Shown: positions 12,512 through 21,509, counted from the first letter of the stretch. The stretch is DNA of 21,781 bases from Candidatus Staskawiczbacteria bacterium RIFOXYD1_FULL_32_13 (GCA_001820485.1 MHPU01000041.1:1-21781); one strand, 5' to 3'. Numbers and translations are program-made. The notes: generated from the letters alone by a model not told the origin.

Positions 12512-15500
12512 TTATTTCTTTATAAATCCTGTGCCGACTGGAATAAGTTTTCCAATAATTACGTTTTCTTTAAGACCTCGTAATTTATCTTCTTTGCCTT
12601 CAAGTGAAGCTTTGATAAGTACACGAGAAGTTTGTTGGAAAGAAGCAGCTGACAAAAAGCTATCTGAAGCCAAAGCAACTTCTGAAATTCCAAGCAATAT
12701 TTCGGAAGCAACTGGAATATCTTTCTTTGCTTCTTTAAGAAGCGCAACTTCTTCTTGGAAAATTGGTCTTTCAACTATTTCACCTCTTACCCACTGTGAA
12801 GCACCCTCTTCTTTAATCTTAACTCTTGAAAACATTTTCTGAATCATTATTTCAACATGTTTGTCGTGAATATCTACTCCCTGAGAAGCATAAACATTTT
12901 GAACTTCTTTTAAAATGTATTTTTGAGTTTCCTGTAATCCAACTGATTTATAAAGTTTTTTAAGATCCAAACTTCCTTCACACAAAGCTTGGTTTTCTTT
13001 AACTTCTTGACCCACCTCAACCAAAATTGCAATTCTGTTTCCAATTTTATAATCCATTGGCAAATCTTTGGTTTTTCTTTTCTTTTCATCTTTGCCTTGT
13101 ACGACCGGCTGAATTGTGATGGTTCTAGTTTCTTCATCAATTTTGACAACTTTTCCATCTGTAAGCGACATTACAGCTTCTCCTTTTGGAGCTCTGCATT
13201 CAAAAATTTCTTCAATTCTTGGTAAACCTTGTGTAATATCTGAAGCTCCTACAATTCCTCCAATATGTTTTGTTCTTAATGTAAGCTGAGTTCCTGGCTC
13301 TCCAATAGCTTGAGCAGCTACAACTCCCACAGATTCTCCAAGATTTACTAATTTGTTTCTACCCAAATCCCAACCATAGCAATGTTGGCAAAGTCCTACA
13401 GTTGATTTGCAAGACAAAGGAGTTCTCAATGTAACTTTTTCTATTTCTTCTTTGGTAATTTGATTTGCTTGTTGCCAGTTTATAAGCTCACCTTTTTTGA
13501 CAATAACTTTTTTGTCTTTGCCAATTATATCTTCTAAGGTGATTCTACCTACTGTTTTAAAAGCAAAATCTTGCTCAATTAAATTAGCATCTTTTCTTAA
13601 GACTTCTGTTCCTTTTCTGTCTCCACAATCTTCTTCGGCAATTATCACATCATGTGCCACATCTACCAATCTTCTAGTTAAGTAACCTGCAGAAGATGTT
13701 CTTAAAGCTGTATCCGCCGTTCCTTTTCTTGCTCCATGAGTTGAAATAAAATATTCAAGCACTTTAAAGCCTTCAGCAAAACAAGATTTAACTGGAAGTT
13801 CAATAATTTCTCCAGAAGGATTGTTCACCAAACCTTTCATACCTGCCATCTGTACTGGCTGGGCCCATGTTCCTCTAGCTCCGGCATTGACAATTGACAT
13901 AACTGGCCCATCTTCTGGCAGAGTAGTACGCAATAAATTTTCAATCTTAGTTTTAACTGCTTTCCAAATTAAAATTTTCTGAGAAACTTTTTCATCGTGC
14001 GAAAGCAAACCTTTGGCATAGTGTTTGTCAATTTGTTCTGCTTCTCTTTCTGCTTGAAAAATTAAAGCTGGTTTTTCTTTTGGAACAACCAAGTCATCCA
14101 TACCCCAAGAAATTCCTGACAATGTACAGTATTCAAAACCCAAAGTTTTAATATTATCAATTGCTTGAATACAGCTTTCTCCATGATATTTTTCTACAAT
14201 ATCTCTAACTAAGGCCTTAAGTCCTTTGTTATCAATTAATTTATTTACATAAATATAATCTTTTGGTAAATTATTGTTTAAAATAACTCTACCTGGAGTT
14301 GTTTCAATAATCTCCACATTTTTGTGATGTTCTTTGTCTATAACATTGCCATTGTCATCAAGTAATTTTGGATTTGGAACTTTTATTTTTTCATTTTGTT
14401 TTATAAAACCATATTCTAAAGCAGTAATAACTTCAGATGCTGATGAAAATAATTTTACTTCTGCTGGCTTGCCCTGAGCGGAGTCGAAGGGCTCTTTCAT
14501 TTTTGTTAAAAAGTAACAACCCAAAGCAATATCTCGGAAAGGCCCAATTACAGGTAGTCCTGTAGCTGGTCTTAAAAAGTTAGCTGAAGAAAGCATAATT
14601 TCTCTTGCTTCTTTTTGAGCTTCATCAGACAAAGGTAAATAAACTGCCATTTGATCTCCATCAAAATCAGCATTAAAAGCTTCACAAACCAAAGGATGAA
14701 GTCTTATTGTTTCTCCTTCTGTTAATATCGGCTGAAATGCTTGAATTCCAAGTCTATGCAAAGTTGGAGCTCTATTTAGAAGTACCAATTTGCCTTTGAT
14801 AATTTCTTCTAAAATAGCCCAAACTTCTGGAGTTCTTTCTTCAATTAATCTGCCAGCTCCCCTGATATTATAAGCTAATTCTTTATCTAAAATTCTTTTA
14901 ATTACAAAAGGTTTAAAAATCTCCAAAGCCAAGGTTTTTGGCAAACCACATTGTGAAAAATGAAGCTCTGGTCCTACTGTAATAACTGATCTTCCAGAAT
15001 AATCTACACGTTTACCCAAAAGGTTTTGTCTAAATCTTCCTTGTTTTCCAGCAAGCATTGAAGCTAATGATTTAAGCAATCTCTTACCTCCTGTTGTAGC
15101 TGTGGTAGTAACTCCTTTTCTCATTTCATTATCAACCAAAGCATCAACTGCTTCTTGAAGCATTCTTTTTTCATTTCTTACAATAACTGAAGGAGCTTTA
15201 ATTTCAAGCAAATATTTTAATCTATTGTTTCTGTTAATTACTCTTCTGTACAAATCATTTAGATCAGAAGAGGCGTATCTTCCTCCATCAAGCTGAACCA
15301 TTGGACGCAAATCTGGTGGCAAAACTGGCAAAACTGTCATAAACATCCACTCAGGCCTAACTCCAGAACGAAGCATTCCTTGAAACAATTTTAATCTACG
15401 CAAAACTTTCTTTCTTAAAGCTGGTGGTGTTGTTTGACTTTCTTTTACTAATTCTTCAACTGTAATTTTTAAATCAATTTTAGAAAATATTTCTCGCACA

Positions 15501-16141
15501 ACTTCTGCTCCTGTTCCTGCTTCAAAAATTTCTCCATATTTTAAAGACAAATTATGATAAGATACTTCATTTAAAATTTGAAGTTCTTTGATATCTAAAA
15601 CTTCTTCTTTTGCTTTTTCACGAGCAATTTTTAATTCGGTTTTGGCTGTTTCTGTTTTTTCTTTTTTTACTTTACTTTTATATTCATCTTCAATAGCTTC
15701 CAAAATTTTATCTCGAGCTTGTCCATCAACTTTAGTTACAATATAGCTAGAAAAATAAATAACTTTTTCTAATTGTTGGCTGGATTTGTCTAAAACAAGA
15801 CCCATTCTTGAAGGTACTCCCCTTAAAAACCAAATATGCGAAACTGGAGCAGCTAATTTAATGTGAGCCATTCTTTCTCTTCTTACCTGAGATTTGCAAA
15901 CTTCAACTCCACATCTATCGCAAACAACTCCTTTGTATCTGATTCTTTTATACTTTCCGCAAGAACACTCATAATCTTTTTCTGGTCCAAAAATTCTTTC
16001 ATCAAAAAGCCCATCCTTTTCAGGTTTCTGAGTTCTATAATTTATAGTTTCTGGCATTATAACTTCACCATGAGACCATGAAATAATATCTTCAGGAGAA
16101 GCTAATTTTATTCTAATTGATTCAAGATCAAGTACTCTCAT
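12512..16141 (-). CDS. rpoC: DNA-directed RNA polymerase subunit beta'
   Basis: A 1209-aa catalytic core subunit. The N-terminal zinc-binding cysteines lie in ECSCGKYKRIRYKGVVCDRC, the active-site magnesium motif AFNADFDGDQMAVYLP is intact near residue 485, and the bridge-helix and trigger-loop regions follow (GARGTWAQPVQMAGMKGLV, AQAIGEPGTQLTLRT). The second zinc site (CKSTVGLCQHC) is present. A short repeat-derived insertion (PFDSAQGKPAEVK, near residue 545) is tolerated soon after the catalytic core. The length is typical of subunits lacking large lineage inserts. The gene is not adjacent to rpoB: 864 bp with an opposite-strand gene intervene, so it must have its own promoter, which I could not identify with confidence in the AT-rich upstream DNA. 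Confidence 0.97.
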   Translation of the reverse strand: MRVLDLESIRIKLASPEDIISWSHGEVIMPETINYRTQKPEKDGLFDERIFGPEKDYECSCGKYKRIRYKGVVCDRCGVEVCKSQVRRERMAHIKLAAPVSHIWFLRGVPSRMGLVLDKSSQQLEKVIYFSSYIVTKVDGQARDKILEAIEDEYKSKVKKEKTETAKTELKIAREKAKEEVLDIKELQILNEVSYHNLSLKYGEIFEAGTGAEVVREIFSKIDLKITVEELVKESQTTPPALRKKVLRRLKLFQGMLRSGVRPEWMFMTVLPVLPPDLRPMVQLDGGRYASSDLNDLYRRVINRNNRLKYLLEIKAPSVIVRNEKRMLQEAVDALVDNEMRKGVTTTATTGGKRLLKSLASMLAGKQGRFRQNLLGKRVDYSGRSVITVGPELHFSQCGLPKTLALEIFKPFVIKRILDKELAYNIRGAGRLIEERTPEVWAILEEIIKGKLVLLNRAPTLHRLGIQAFQPILTEGETIRLHPLVCEAFNADFDGDQMAVYLPLSDEAQKEAREIMLSSANFLRPATGLPVIGPFRDIALGCYFLTKMKEPFDSAQGKPAEVKLFSSASEVITALEYGFIKQNEKIKVPNPKLLDDNGNVIDKEHHKNVEIIETTPGRVILNNNLPKDYIYVNKLIDNKGLKALVRDIVEKYHGESCIQAIDNIKTLGFEYCTLSGISWGMDDLVVPKEKPALIFQAEREAEQIDKHYAKGLLSHDEKVSQKILIWKAVKTKIENLLRTTLPEDGPVMSIVNAGARGTWAQPVQMAGMKGLVNNPSGEIIELPVKSCFAEGFKVLEYFISTHGARKGTADTALRTSSAGYLTRRLVDVAHDVIIAEEDCGDRKGTEVLRKDANLIEQDFAFKTVGRITLEDIIGKDKKVIVKKGELINWQQANQITKEEIEKVTLRTPLSCKSTVGLCQHCYGWDLGRNKLVNLGESVGVVAAQAIGEPGTQLTLRTKHIGGIVGASDITQGLPRIEEIFECRAPKGEAVMSLTDGKVVKIDEETRTITIQPVVQGKDEKKRKTKDLPMDYKIGNRIAILVEVGQEVKENQALCEGSLDLKKLYKSVGLQETQKYILKEVQNVYASQGVDIHDKHVEIMIQKMFSRVKIKEEGASQWVRGEIVERPIFQEEVALLKEAKKDIPVASEILLGISEVALASDSFLSAASFQQTSRVLIKASLEGKEDKLRGLKENVIIGKLIPVGTGFIKK
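14464..14494. repeat. dispersed repeat with TGCCCTGAGC core, in rpoC
   Basis: CTGGCTTGCCCTGAGCGGAG then TCGAAGGGCTC. A G+C-rich island in AT-rich coding DNA, translated in frame as FDSAQGKPAE. It shares its core with the insertion in nrdG at 2615-2642. Confidence 0.6.
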
Positions 16142-16155
16142 TTGTTTTATTATTC

Positions 16156-16187
16156 GTCATTGCGAGGAGCAAAGCGACGAAGCAATC
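16156..16187 (+). repeat. dispersed GTCATTGCGAGG repeat, left copy
   Basis: GTCATTGCGAGGAGCAAAGC followed by GACGAAGCAATC. An inverted, slightly diverged copy occurs at 16895-16929. The two copies bracket the DNA that separates rpoB and rpoC. It lies 15 bases upstream of the rpoC ATG, so it forms part of the rpoC leader. Confidence 0.8.
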
Positions 16188-16239
16188 TAGTCGCTTATAA
16201 CCCGCACTAACGATTTATTTTATAAAAATATAATTATTT

Positions 16240-16500
16240 CTATTTCCACATACAATAATTTGTCGCATCCTTAAGGGTTTTAAATTCCTTATTTTCGAAA
16301 AAATAATAATCACCCTTATCTTTTGCTCCGACTATACGTCTCAATCCGCCAGAAACTCCCTCAACAATATCTCCCTGCTCTCTTTGCGGAATATATGATA
16401 TCAAATCTGTGCATTTTTTATATTTATAAACACAAGTTCCAATAAAAAATACTATTTAAATAACTAAACAAATAGCTAAATATAAAATTATTTTTTTCAT
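16240..16500 (-). pseudogene. small membrane-protein gene interrupted by a TAA codon
   Basis: From the ATG at 16500 the minus strand reads MKKIILYLAICLVI, then TAA (16458-16456). It continues in the same frame IVFFIGTCVYKYKKCTDLIS through GVSGGLRRIVGAKDKGDYYF to CMWK and a TAG at 16242-16240. Together these make an 86-residue protein with one N-terminal membrane segment and a small soluble domain. The single stop falls inside the membrane segment, and no start codon follows that would rescue the domain. I recognise no family. It lies between rpoC and a strong opposite-strand promoter. A sequencing error is the alternative. Confidence 0.5.
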
Positions 16501-16534
16501 AAAATTTTATGCTACACTTTAAATATTTTTATAT

Positions 16535-16562
16535 TTGACACGAGTTTTGAGTCTGATATAAT
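16535..16562 (+). promoter_or_regulatory. consensus promoter of the coiled-coil gene
   Basis: TTGACA (16535-16540), 16-base spacer CGAGTTTTGAGTCTGA, TATAAT (16557-16562). Both hexamers are perfect. The gene starts 31 bases downstream. Confidence 0.85.
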
Positions 16563-16592
16563 GAAGCTGTGATAATTAAATCCTAAAATACT

Positions 16593-16844
16593 ATGGCAAA
16601 AGAAAAAAATAAATTAATTAAGAAAATAACAATCAATAAATTGGCCGTAATGATGAAAAATGGATTTGACAACCAAACAAAAATTTTAGTTGAAAGGTTC
16701 AATAAAATTGACAAAGATATGAGTGATGTAAAGAAAGACATCAAGGATATAAAATATACTTTAGATGATACAGTAAAACGAACAGACAAATTAGAAATGC
16801 GAGTTGATTTTGTTGAAAATGTGCTTGCAATCAAGAAGGACTAA
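16593..16844 (+). CDS. small coiled-coil protein
   Basis: An 83-aa soluble protein. After a lysine-rich start (MAKEKNKLIKKITINKLAVM) it is a run of heptad-like repeats (FNKIDKDMSDVKKDIKDIKY, TVKRTDKLEMRVDFVENVLA) predicted to be a continuous coiled coil. Small proteins of this form are common in CPR genomes and have no established function. The opposite-strand frame over the same bases is a low-complexity shadow. A perfect promoter and a strong terminator enclose it as a single-gene unit. It is rightward, opposing rpoB and rpoC on both sides. Confidence 0.75.
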   Translation: MAKEKNKLIKKITINKLAVMMKNGFDNQTKILVERFNKIDKDMSDVKKDIKDIKYTLDDTVKRTDKLEMRVDFVENVLAIKKD

Positions 16845-16855
16845 TTTCGCACACA

Positions 16856-16886
16856 ATCCGTCCCGCTTAGCGAGACGGATTTTTTA
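16856..16886 (+). terminator. terminator of the coiled-coil gene
   Basis: ATCCGTC (16856-16862) and GACGGAT (16874-16880) pair, with an inner CGC/GCG stem, followed by T (16880-16886). It lies 11 bases after the stop. Confidence 0.85.
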
Positions 16887-16894
16887 TTATGCTG

Positions 16895-16929
16895 GATTGC
16901 TTCGTCGCCTGCGGGCTCCTCGCAATGAC
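16895..16929 (-). repeat. dispersed GTCATTGCGAGG repeat, inverted right copy
   Basis: GATTGCTTCGTCGCCTGCGG followed by GCTCCTCGCAATGAC. This is the inverse of 16156-16187 except for a few bases in the middle. Confidence 0.8.
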
Positions 16930-16964
16930 AACTTTTATTATTTTCTTTCTTCCCCGACCAAAGT

Positions 16965-16978
16965 CCCGCTAAAGCGGG
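16965..16978 (-). terminator. weak hairpin downstream of rpoB
   Basis: CCCGC (16965-16969) and GCGGG (16974-16978) pair around TAAA. On the minus strand it is followed by ACTTTGG rather than a T-run, so termination of rpoB is doubtful. It is the only G+C-rich stem near the rpoB stop. Confidence 0.35.
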
Positions 16979-17005
16979 CCATTGTGACGGGCCAGTCAAA
17001 ATGCT

Positions 17006-20000
17006 TTAGCTTTTGTCTGGTTTGATTTCTTTTATTTTTTCTTTAACTTCCACTGACATTCCAAGTGATTTAAGTTCTGCAACAAGCAAGTTAAATGAAG
17101 CTGGAATATTTGGATTTCTTATTGGCTCTCCTTTTAAGATTGCTTCATAGGTTGCTGCTCTTCCTACTACATCATCAGATTTAATTGTAAGCATTTCTTG
17201 CAAGGTGTGAGCTGCACCGTAACCTTCCAAAGCCCATACTTCCATTTCTCCAAAACGTTGTCCACCAAATTGAGCTTTTCCTCCAAGTGGTTGTTGAGTA
17301 ATAAGTGAGTAAGGCCCAATGGATCTAGCATGCACTTTGTCGTCCACCATATGAATAAGCTTCATTATATACATATATCCTACTGTAATTGGAGTTGGGA
17401 ATGGCAAACCAGTTTTCCCATCATAAAGAATTGCCTGCCCTGATTCTGGCAAACCTGCTTCTTTCAATTCTTTTTTAATATCTTCTCTATTTGCTCCCAA
17501 AAGTGATGGGGTAATCGCAATATAATTTAATTTGTGAGCTGCCCAACCTAGGTGAGTTTCCAAAATTTGTCCAATGTTCATACGGCTAGGAACTGATAAT
17601 GGAGAAAACACCAAATCAATTGGAGTTCCATCAGCTAAAAATGGCATTTCTGATTCTGGTAAAATTTTTGAAATAACTCCTTTGTTTCCATGTCTTCCTA
17701 CAAGTTTATCTCCCACTTTACCTTTTCTGGTTTCAGCTACTTCAACTTGAATTTTCTTAATTACTCCTGGTTCTAATTTATGTCCCAATTCTCTTGAAAA
17801 AATTCTTACATTAGTAACTTTTCCTTTTTTACCATGCTCTACTCTAAGTGAAGTGTCCTTAACATCTTTAGCTTTATCTCCAAAAATTGCCCTAAGCAAT
17901 CTTTCTTCTGGAGTTAATTCTGCTTCTCCTTTTGGAGAAATTTTTCCAACTAAAATGTCATTTGGACCAACTTCAGCTCCAATTCTTATAATTCCCTCTT
18001 CATCTAAATCTTTTAACTTTTCTTCTCCAACATTTGGAATATCAGAAGTTGTAACTTCATCTCCTAATTTTGTTTCACGAACATCGCAAGTAAAATCTTC
18101 CAAATGAATTGAAGTAAATTCATCTTCTTTAACTAATTTTTCTGAAATTGTAATTGAGTCTTCAAATCCTCCTCCCCTTAAAGGCAAGAAACAAACTAAA
18201 ATATTTCTACCTAAAGCCAATCTGCCATGTGAAATAGAAGCACCATCTGCCATAACATCTCCTTTTTTAATTTCATCTCCAACATTTACAATTGGTTTTT
18301 GGTGGAAACAAGAATATTGGTTGGTTCTGACAAATGTTTGTAATTCGTGATTAAATTCTTCTTTTTTGCTTGAACCAGAAGCTTCATAAGCTACTTTAAT
18401 ATGTTTTGCATCAACTTCTAAAACTTTTCCATTAGCTTTTGCCAAAACAACTTGTCCTGAATCTTTAGCTACATTTCTTTCGACACCAGTTCCAACCAAA
18501 GGTACCTCTGGTCTTAGCAAAGGAACTGATTGTCTTTGCATGTTTGAACCCATAAGTGCACGAGAAGCATCATCATTTTGCAAAAATGGAATTAAAGAAG
18601 CTGCAATTGAAATAAATTGTTTGCTAGAAACATCAATATAATCTACTTTAGAAATTTCAATTTCTGCTGGTTCTCCTTTTACTCTAGCTTCAATTTTATC
18701 TGGCTGGACCTCTGGCAAAATTTTATTTGTCTTTTCATCAATTGGCACAGATGCTGGAGCAATTACAAATCTTTCTTCATCTTGAGCTGGCAAATAATCA
18801 ATTTCATCTGTAATTTTGCCATTTTTTACTCTAAAATATGGTGTTTCAATAAATCCAAAAGGATTAACTCTTGCAAAAGAAGCCAAGTGACCCACAAGAC
18901 CAACATTTGGTCCTTCCGGAGTTTCAATTGGACAAATTCTTCCATAATGAGAAGGCTGGACATCTCTTACTTCAAAACCAGCTCTTTCTCTAGTTAAACC
19001 TCCAGGACCTGTGGTTGTTAATCTTCTTTTATGCTCCAATTCAGCTAATGGATTTTCGTTATCCATAAATTGTGAAAACTGTGAAGCTGTATAAAATTCT
19101 TTTACAACTGCCATTAAAGGTCTTGGGTTTATAAGCTGAATTGGAGTAATTGTAGATGGATCCAATGTAGACATTTTGTCTTTAATAATTCTTTCCATTC
19201 TCATCATTCCAACTCTTAATCTATTTTGCAAAAGTTCAGATAAACATCTTACTCTTCTGTTTCCTAAGTGGTCCACTTGATCAGCTTTAGCCAAAGGATC
19301 GTTATTCATACGAATAACTTCTTTTACAACTTCAACCAAATCTTCAATCATTAAAATTCTTTCATCTTTAGAAATTTCCATATCTCCATTTTTGGTTTTT
19401 TTCTTAGATTCTGGCATCAAATTAGGTAATCTTTGCCAAGTTTTCCATCTTCCAACACGGCTCAAATCATATCTGTCAAAGTTAAAAAACATATTAAAAA
19501 TTAAATCTTGCGCTGTATCTGGAGTTACCAAGTCACCCGGACGCAATCTTCTATAAATTTCTACCAAAGCTTCTTTTTGATCTTTACAAGTATCTCTTTT
19601 TAAAGTTTCTTTAATAAATCTTACTTCTCCTGTATCTACATCTTTAAAAGTTTTTTCAACTTCAGCAACATCTTTTAAACCCAAAGCCATAAGCAAAGTA
19701 GTTGCTGGTACTTTTCTTTTTCTGTTAATTTTTACTCCAATAAACCCCGACTCTTCTGTTTCAAATTCCAGCCAAGCTCCTCTATTTGGAATAATTTTAG
19801 CTCCAAAAAACTTTTTAGCTTTAGCTGTTTTCATTGTAAAAAATGCTCCAGGAGAACGGATAAGCTGAGAAACAACAACTCTTTCTACTCCATTTACAAC
19901 AAAAGTTCCCCTTTCTGTCATCAAAGGAATATCAGTCATAAAGACCTCTTGCTCTTTTATTTCTTTTGTCTGTAAATTAACTAATTTTATTTTTACTCTT

Positions 20001-20263
20001 AAAGGGGACTCTAAAGAATCGTTGTTTCTTCTGGCAGTTAATCCATCTATATAATTTGGCTTACCCAATTTGTAATCCCCAAACCAGAGCTCAAACTCTT
20101 TGCCAGTATAATCACGAATAGGTGACATTTCATCAAAAAGTTCTTTGATTCTTACTTCTAAAAAATCTTCCCAAGTATCTCTTTGCATTGTCAGCAAATC
20201 TGGCAATGGATAAGTAATCTTGGACTTTGAAAAGTTTCTCACTTTAAATGTTTTCTCAGCCAT
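17006..20263 (-). CDS. rpoB: DNA-directed RNA polymerase subunit beta
   Basis: A 1085-aa core polymerase subunit. Conserved regions appear in order: VNGVERVVVSQLIRSPGAFF (residues about 110-130), the rifampicin-pocket segment SQFMDNENPLAELEHKRRLT then GPGGLTRERAGFEVRDVQPS, PIETPEGPNVGLVGHLA, NILVCFLPLRGGGFEDSITI, the C-terminal VGDKLVGRHGNKGVISKI, and LGGKAQFGGQRFGEMEVWAL with EMLTIKSDDVVGRAATYEAI. The length is short compared with proteobacterial RpoB because lineage inserts are absent. I see no rplJ or rplL upstream; a repeat-bearing spacer and a broken gene are there instead. The start at 20263 has no obvious Shine-Dalgarno sequence, like most AT-rich genes here. Confidence 0.97.
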   Translation of the reverse strand: MAEKTFKVRNFSKSKITYPLPDLLTMQRDTWEDFLEVRIKELFDEMSPIRDYTGKEFELWFGDYKLGKPNYIDGLTARRNNDSLESPLRVKIKLVNLQTKEIKEQEVFMTDIPLMTERGTFVVNGVERVVVSQLIRSPGAFFTMKTAKAKKFFGAKIIPNRGAWLEFETEESGFIGVKINRKRKVPATTLLMALGLKDVAEVEKTFKDVDTGEVRFIKETLKRDTCKDQKEALVEIYRRLRPGDLVTPDTAQDLIFNMFFNFDRYDLSRVGRWKTWQRLPNLMPESKKKTKNGDMEISKDERILMIEDLVEVVKEVIRMNNDPLAKADQVDHLGNRRVRCLSELLQNRLRVGMMRMERIIKDKMSTLDPSTITPIQLINPRPLMAVVKEFYTASQFSQFMDNENPLAELEHKRRLTTTGPGGLTRERAGFEVRDVQPSHYGRICPIETPEGPNVGLVGHLASFARVNPFGFIETPYFRVKNGKITDEIDYLPAQDEERFVIAPASVPIDEKTNKILPEVQPDKIEARVKGEPAEIEISKVDYIDVSSKQFISIAASLIPFLQNDDASRALMGSNMQRQSVPLLRPEVPLVGTGVERNVAKDSGQVVLAKANGKVLEVDAKHIKVAYEASGSSKKEEFNHELQTFVRTNQYSCFHQKPIVNVGDEIKKGDVMADGASISHGRLALGRNILVCFLPLRGGGFEDSITISEKLVKEDEFTSIHLEDFTCDVRETKLGDEVTTSDIPNVGEEKLKDLDEEGIIRIGAEVGPNDILVGKISPKGEAELTPEERLLRAIFGDKAKDVKDTSLRVEHGKKGKVTNVRIFSRELGHKLEPGVIKKIQVEVAETRKGKVGDKLVGRHGNKGVISKILPESEMPFLADGTPIDLVFSPLSVPSRMNIGQILETHLGWAAHKLNYIAITPSLLGANREDIKKELKEAGLPESGQAILYDGKTGLPFPTPITVGYMYIMKLIHMVDDKVHARSIGPYSLITQQPLGGKAQFGGQRFGEMEVWALEGYGAAHTLQEMLTIKSDDVVGRAATYEAILKGEPIRNPNIPASFNLLVAELKSLGMSVEVKEKIKEIKPDKS

Positions 20264-20270
20264 TTGTGTA

Positions 20271-20329
20271 AATTTTCAATTATCAATTTTTAATTTTCAT
20301 TGAATTTACAATGAATCAATTTTCAATTA
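20271..20329. repeat. AT-rich repeat upstream of rpoB
   Basis: AATTTTCAATTA occurs at 20271-20282 and again at 20318-20329. Between them TTCATTG (20296-20302) and CAATGAA (20309-20315) form an inverted repeat. It lies in the rpoB leader or promoter region, which has no clearer -35/-10 pair. Confidence 0.45.
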
Positions 20330-20371
20330 ATAAATGACTTTAGCTTGATTTTAAAAATTTATTTTGTTAGT

Positions 20372-20399
20372 GTCATTCCCGACTTGATCGGGAATTCAG
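20372..20399. repeat. dispersed palindromic repeat, copy 2
   Basis: GTCATTCCCGACTTGATCGG followed by GAATTCAG. Nearly identical to 2205-2232 in comEC, here in the spacer between the rpoB promoter region and the broken gene. Confidence 0.75.
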
Positions 20400-20406
20400 T
20401 ACTTTT

Positions 20407-20847
20407 TTATTTTGTAAATTTAAATGTTGAAACAATCTTCTGATATCCATCCTTATTTTTATTAAAAATATTGCTTGATTCAAAATTTGAAACCGTATAA
20501 AACCTGTCGTTTTTTATTAAAAATAAACTATGCCCTCGATAGTCGCCACTAGATTCAAATATAATTTCTTTTGAATTAACCCAGCCAATTAATTTTTCGC
20601 TGATAATTAAATTTCAAACACTGCCTTTTAATATATCAATATTTTTATTAACAACACTATTAAGATCTAAATAATCAGAACAAAGGCTATAAGGTCTTGA
20701 TTCAACGCTGATTGTTAGAGAGCCTTTATTTGAATTAAAATCTGAAAATATTCTTATCGATAAACTATTCTGAATTTTCTTTTCAGAAATTTTCCACTCC
20801 TTTAAATATTCAAATTCAAATCCATATTCTGTGTTTGTGTAAATTTT
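20407..20847 (-). pseudogene. 3' remainder of the secreted-protein gene, with a second nonsense codon
   Basis: Directly after the TAG of the upstream ORF, the same frame continues as KIYTNTEYGFEFEYLKEWK, then a TGA at 20616-20614, then NLIISEKLIGWVNSKEIIFE through SSGDYRGHSLFLIKNDRFYT to a TAA at 20409-20407. No frameshift is needed over 1056 bp. The domain resembles the YGFEFEYP.EW lipoprotein or PsbP-like modules that follow short N-terminal domains in secreted CPR proteins. In DETVD-stop-KIYTN the stop may replace a Trp (TGG to TAG). Three different stop codons in broken genes of this window (TAG and TGA here, TAA at 16456) argue against a single altered genetic code. Confidence 0.6.
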
Positions 20848-21462
20848 CTAGTCTACAGTTTCATCCTTTTTTACTGCGGTAAAAATAGAATAAGTTGTTT
20901 CGCAAGGGCATTCATAGCGCAAAGGCTCGTTGACTCCTGAGATTATTTTCCCAGGCTTTAAATTAAAACTTAAAACAATTCTGTCATCTCCTTTTTTAAA
21001 ACCAATTTGACTTCCTAAAACTCCATCTGCTGAAAAACTCCAATCATCTTGCCACCCAAGATTAGTTAATTTATTTTTATAATATGTAAAGAATTTTTCT
21101 GCCTCGCTAAATCCTGATATCTTTGTTTGTGACTTTGTTTCAAATCCACCTATTGGCTCTACTCCTTCAGCTTTTTTAGGTGTAATAGGACTCCATTTTA
21201 AATCACCAAAAAGCGGATAAACATCACCTAACAATAACTTATCATTTCTTTCTTTTTGTCCTTCTACATTTTCTTGACCTTTTTCTTTATTGTTTTTATT
21301 TTCTTGCTGAACTTGAACTATTTTTGGTTTATTAAAAATACTATTGATTTTTTGCCAAACATTCCAACTAAATGGATTCCACCAACTAGCTGATACAAAA
21401 GTAGGCACAACTAAAATTATTAATAAAAGTATAGTTGCAAAATATTTTTTTAAATTTACCAT
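20848..21462 (-). CDS. secreted protein, N-terminal part of a broken gene
   Basis: A 204-aa ORF. The signal peptide is MVNLKKYFATILLLIILVVP with a likely cleavage after VSA. A Trp-rich stretch (SWWNPFSWNVW) and a Lys/Glu/Asn-rich linker lead to a soluble domain (FSEAEKFFTYYKNKLTNLGW, DRIVLSFNLKPGKIIS) that resembles small periplasmic or surface domains of unknown function in CPR. It has two cysteines (CPC) near the end. The ORF stops at TAG 20850-20848, but coding clearly continues in frame beyond it (see 20407-20847), so this product is probably truncated. It lies downstream of a consensus promoter and the structured leader or ncRNA at 21491-21650, whose terminator separates it from that promoter. 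Confidence 0.6.
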   Translation of the reverse strand: MVNLKKYFATILLLIILVVPTFVSASWWNPFSWNVWQKINSIFNKPKIVQVQQENKNNKEKGQENVEGQKERNDKLLLGDVYPLFGDLKWSPITPKKAEGVEPIGGFETKSQTKISGFSEAEKFFTYYKNKLTNLGWQDDWSFSADGVLGSQIGFKKGDDRIVLSFNLKPGKIISGVNEPLRYECPCETTYSIFTAVKKDETVD

Positions 21463-21490
21463 AATTTTAAAATTCCGTTGTTATAACTAC

Positions 21491-21509
21491 AAAAAACCCT
21501 AAACGGGTT
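21491..21509 (-). terminator. terminator of the structured RNA, or attenuator
   Basis: AACCC (21495-21499) and GGGTT (21505-21509) pair around a 5-base loop. On the minus strand six T follow (21496-21491). It lies between the promoter at 21657-21684 and the gene starting at 21462. Confidence 0.6.

Noticed and set aside
16583..16834. Leftward 83-codon ORF opposite the coiled-coil gene
   Set aside because: The Ser/Leu/Phe-rich product is the typical antisense of a Lys/Asp-rich coiled coil; the promoter and terminator fit only the rightward gene.
20407..20847. Recoding of UGA or UAG as a sense codon (as in some CPR lineages)
   Set aside because: Three different stops interrupt broken genes, while nrdG and RT end at UGA in ATGA overlaps and all large conserved genes end normally, so a global code change does not fit.
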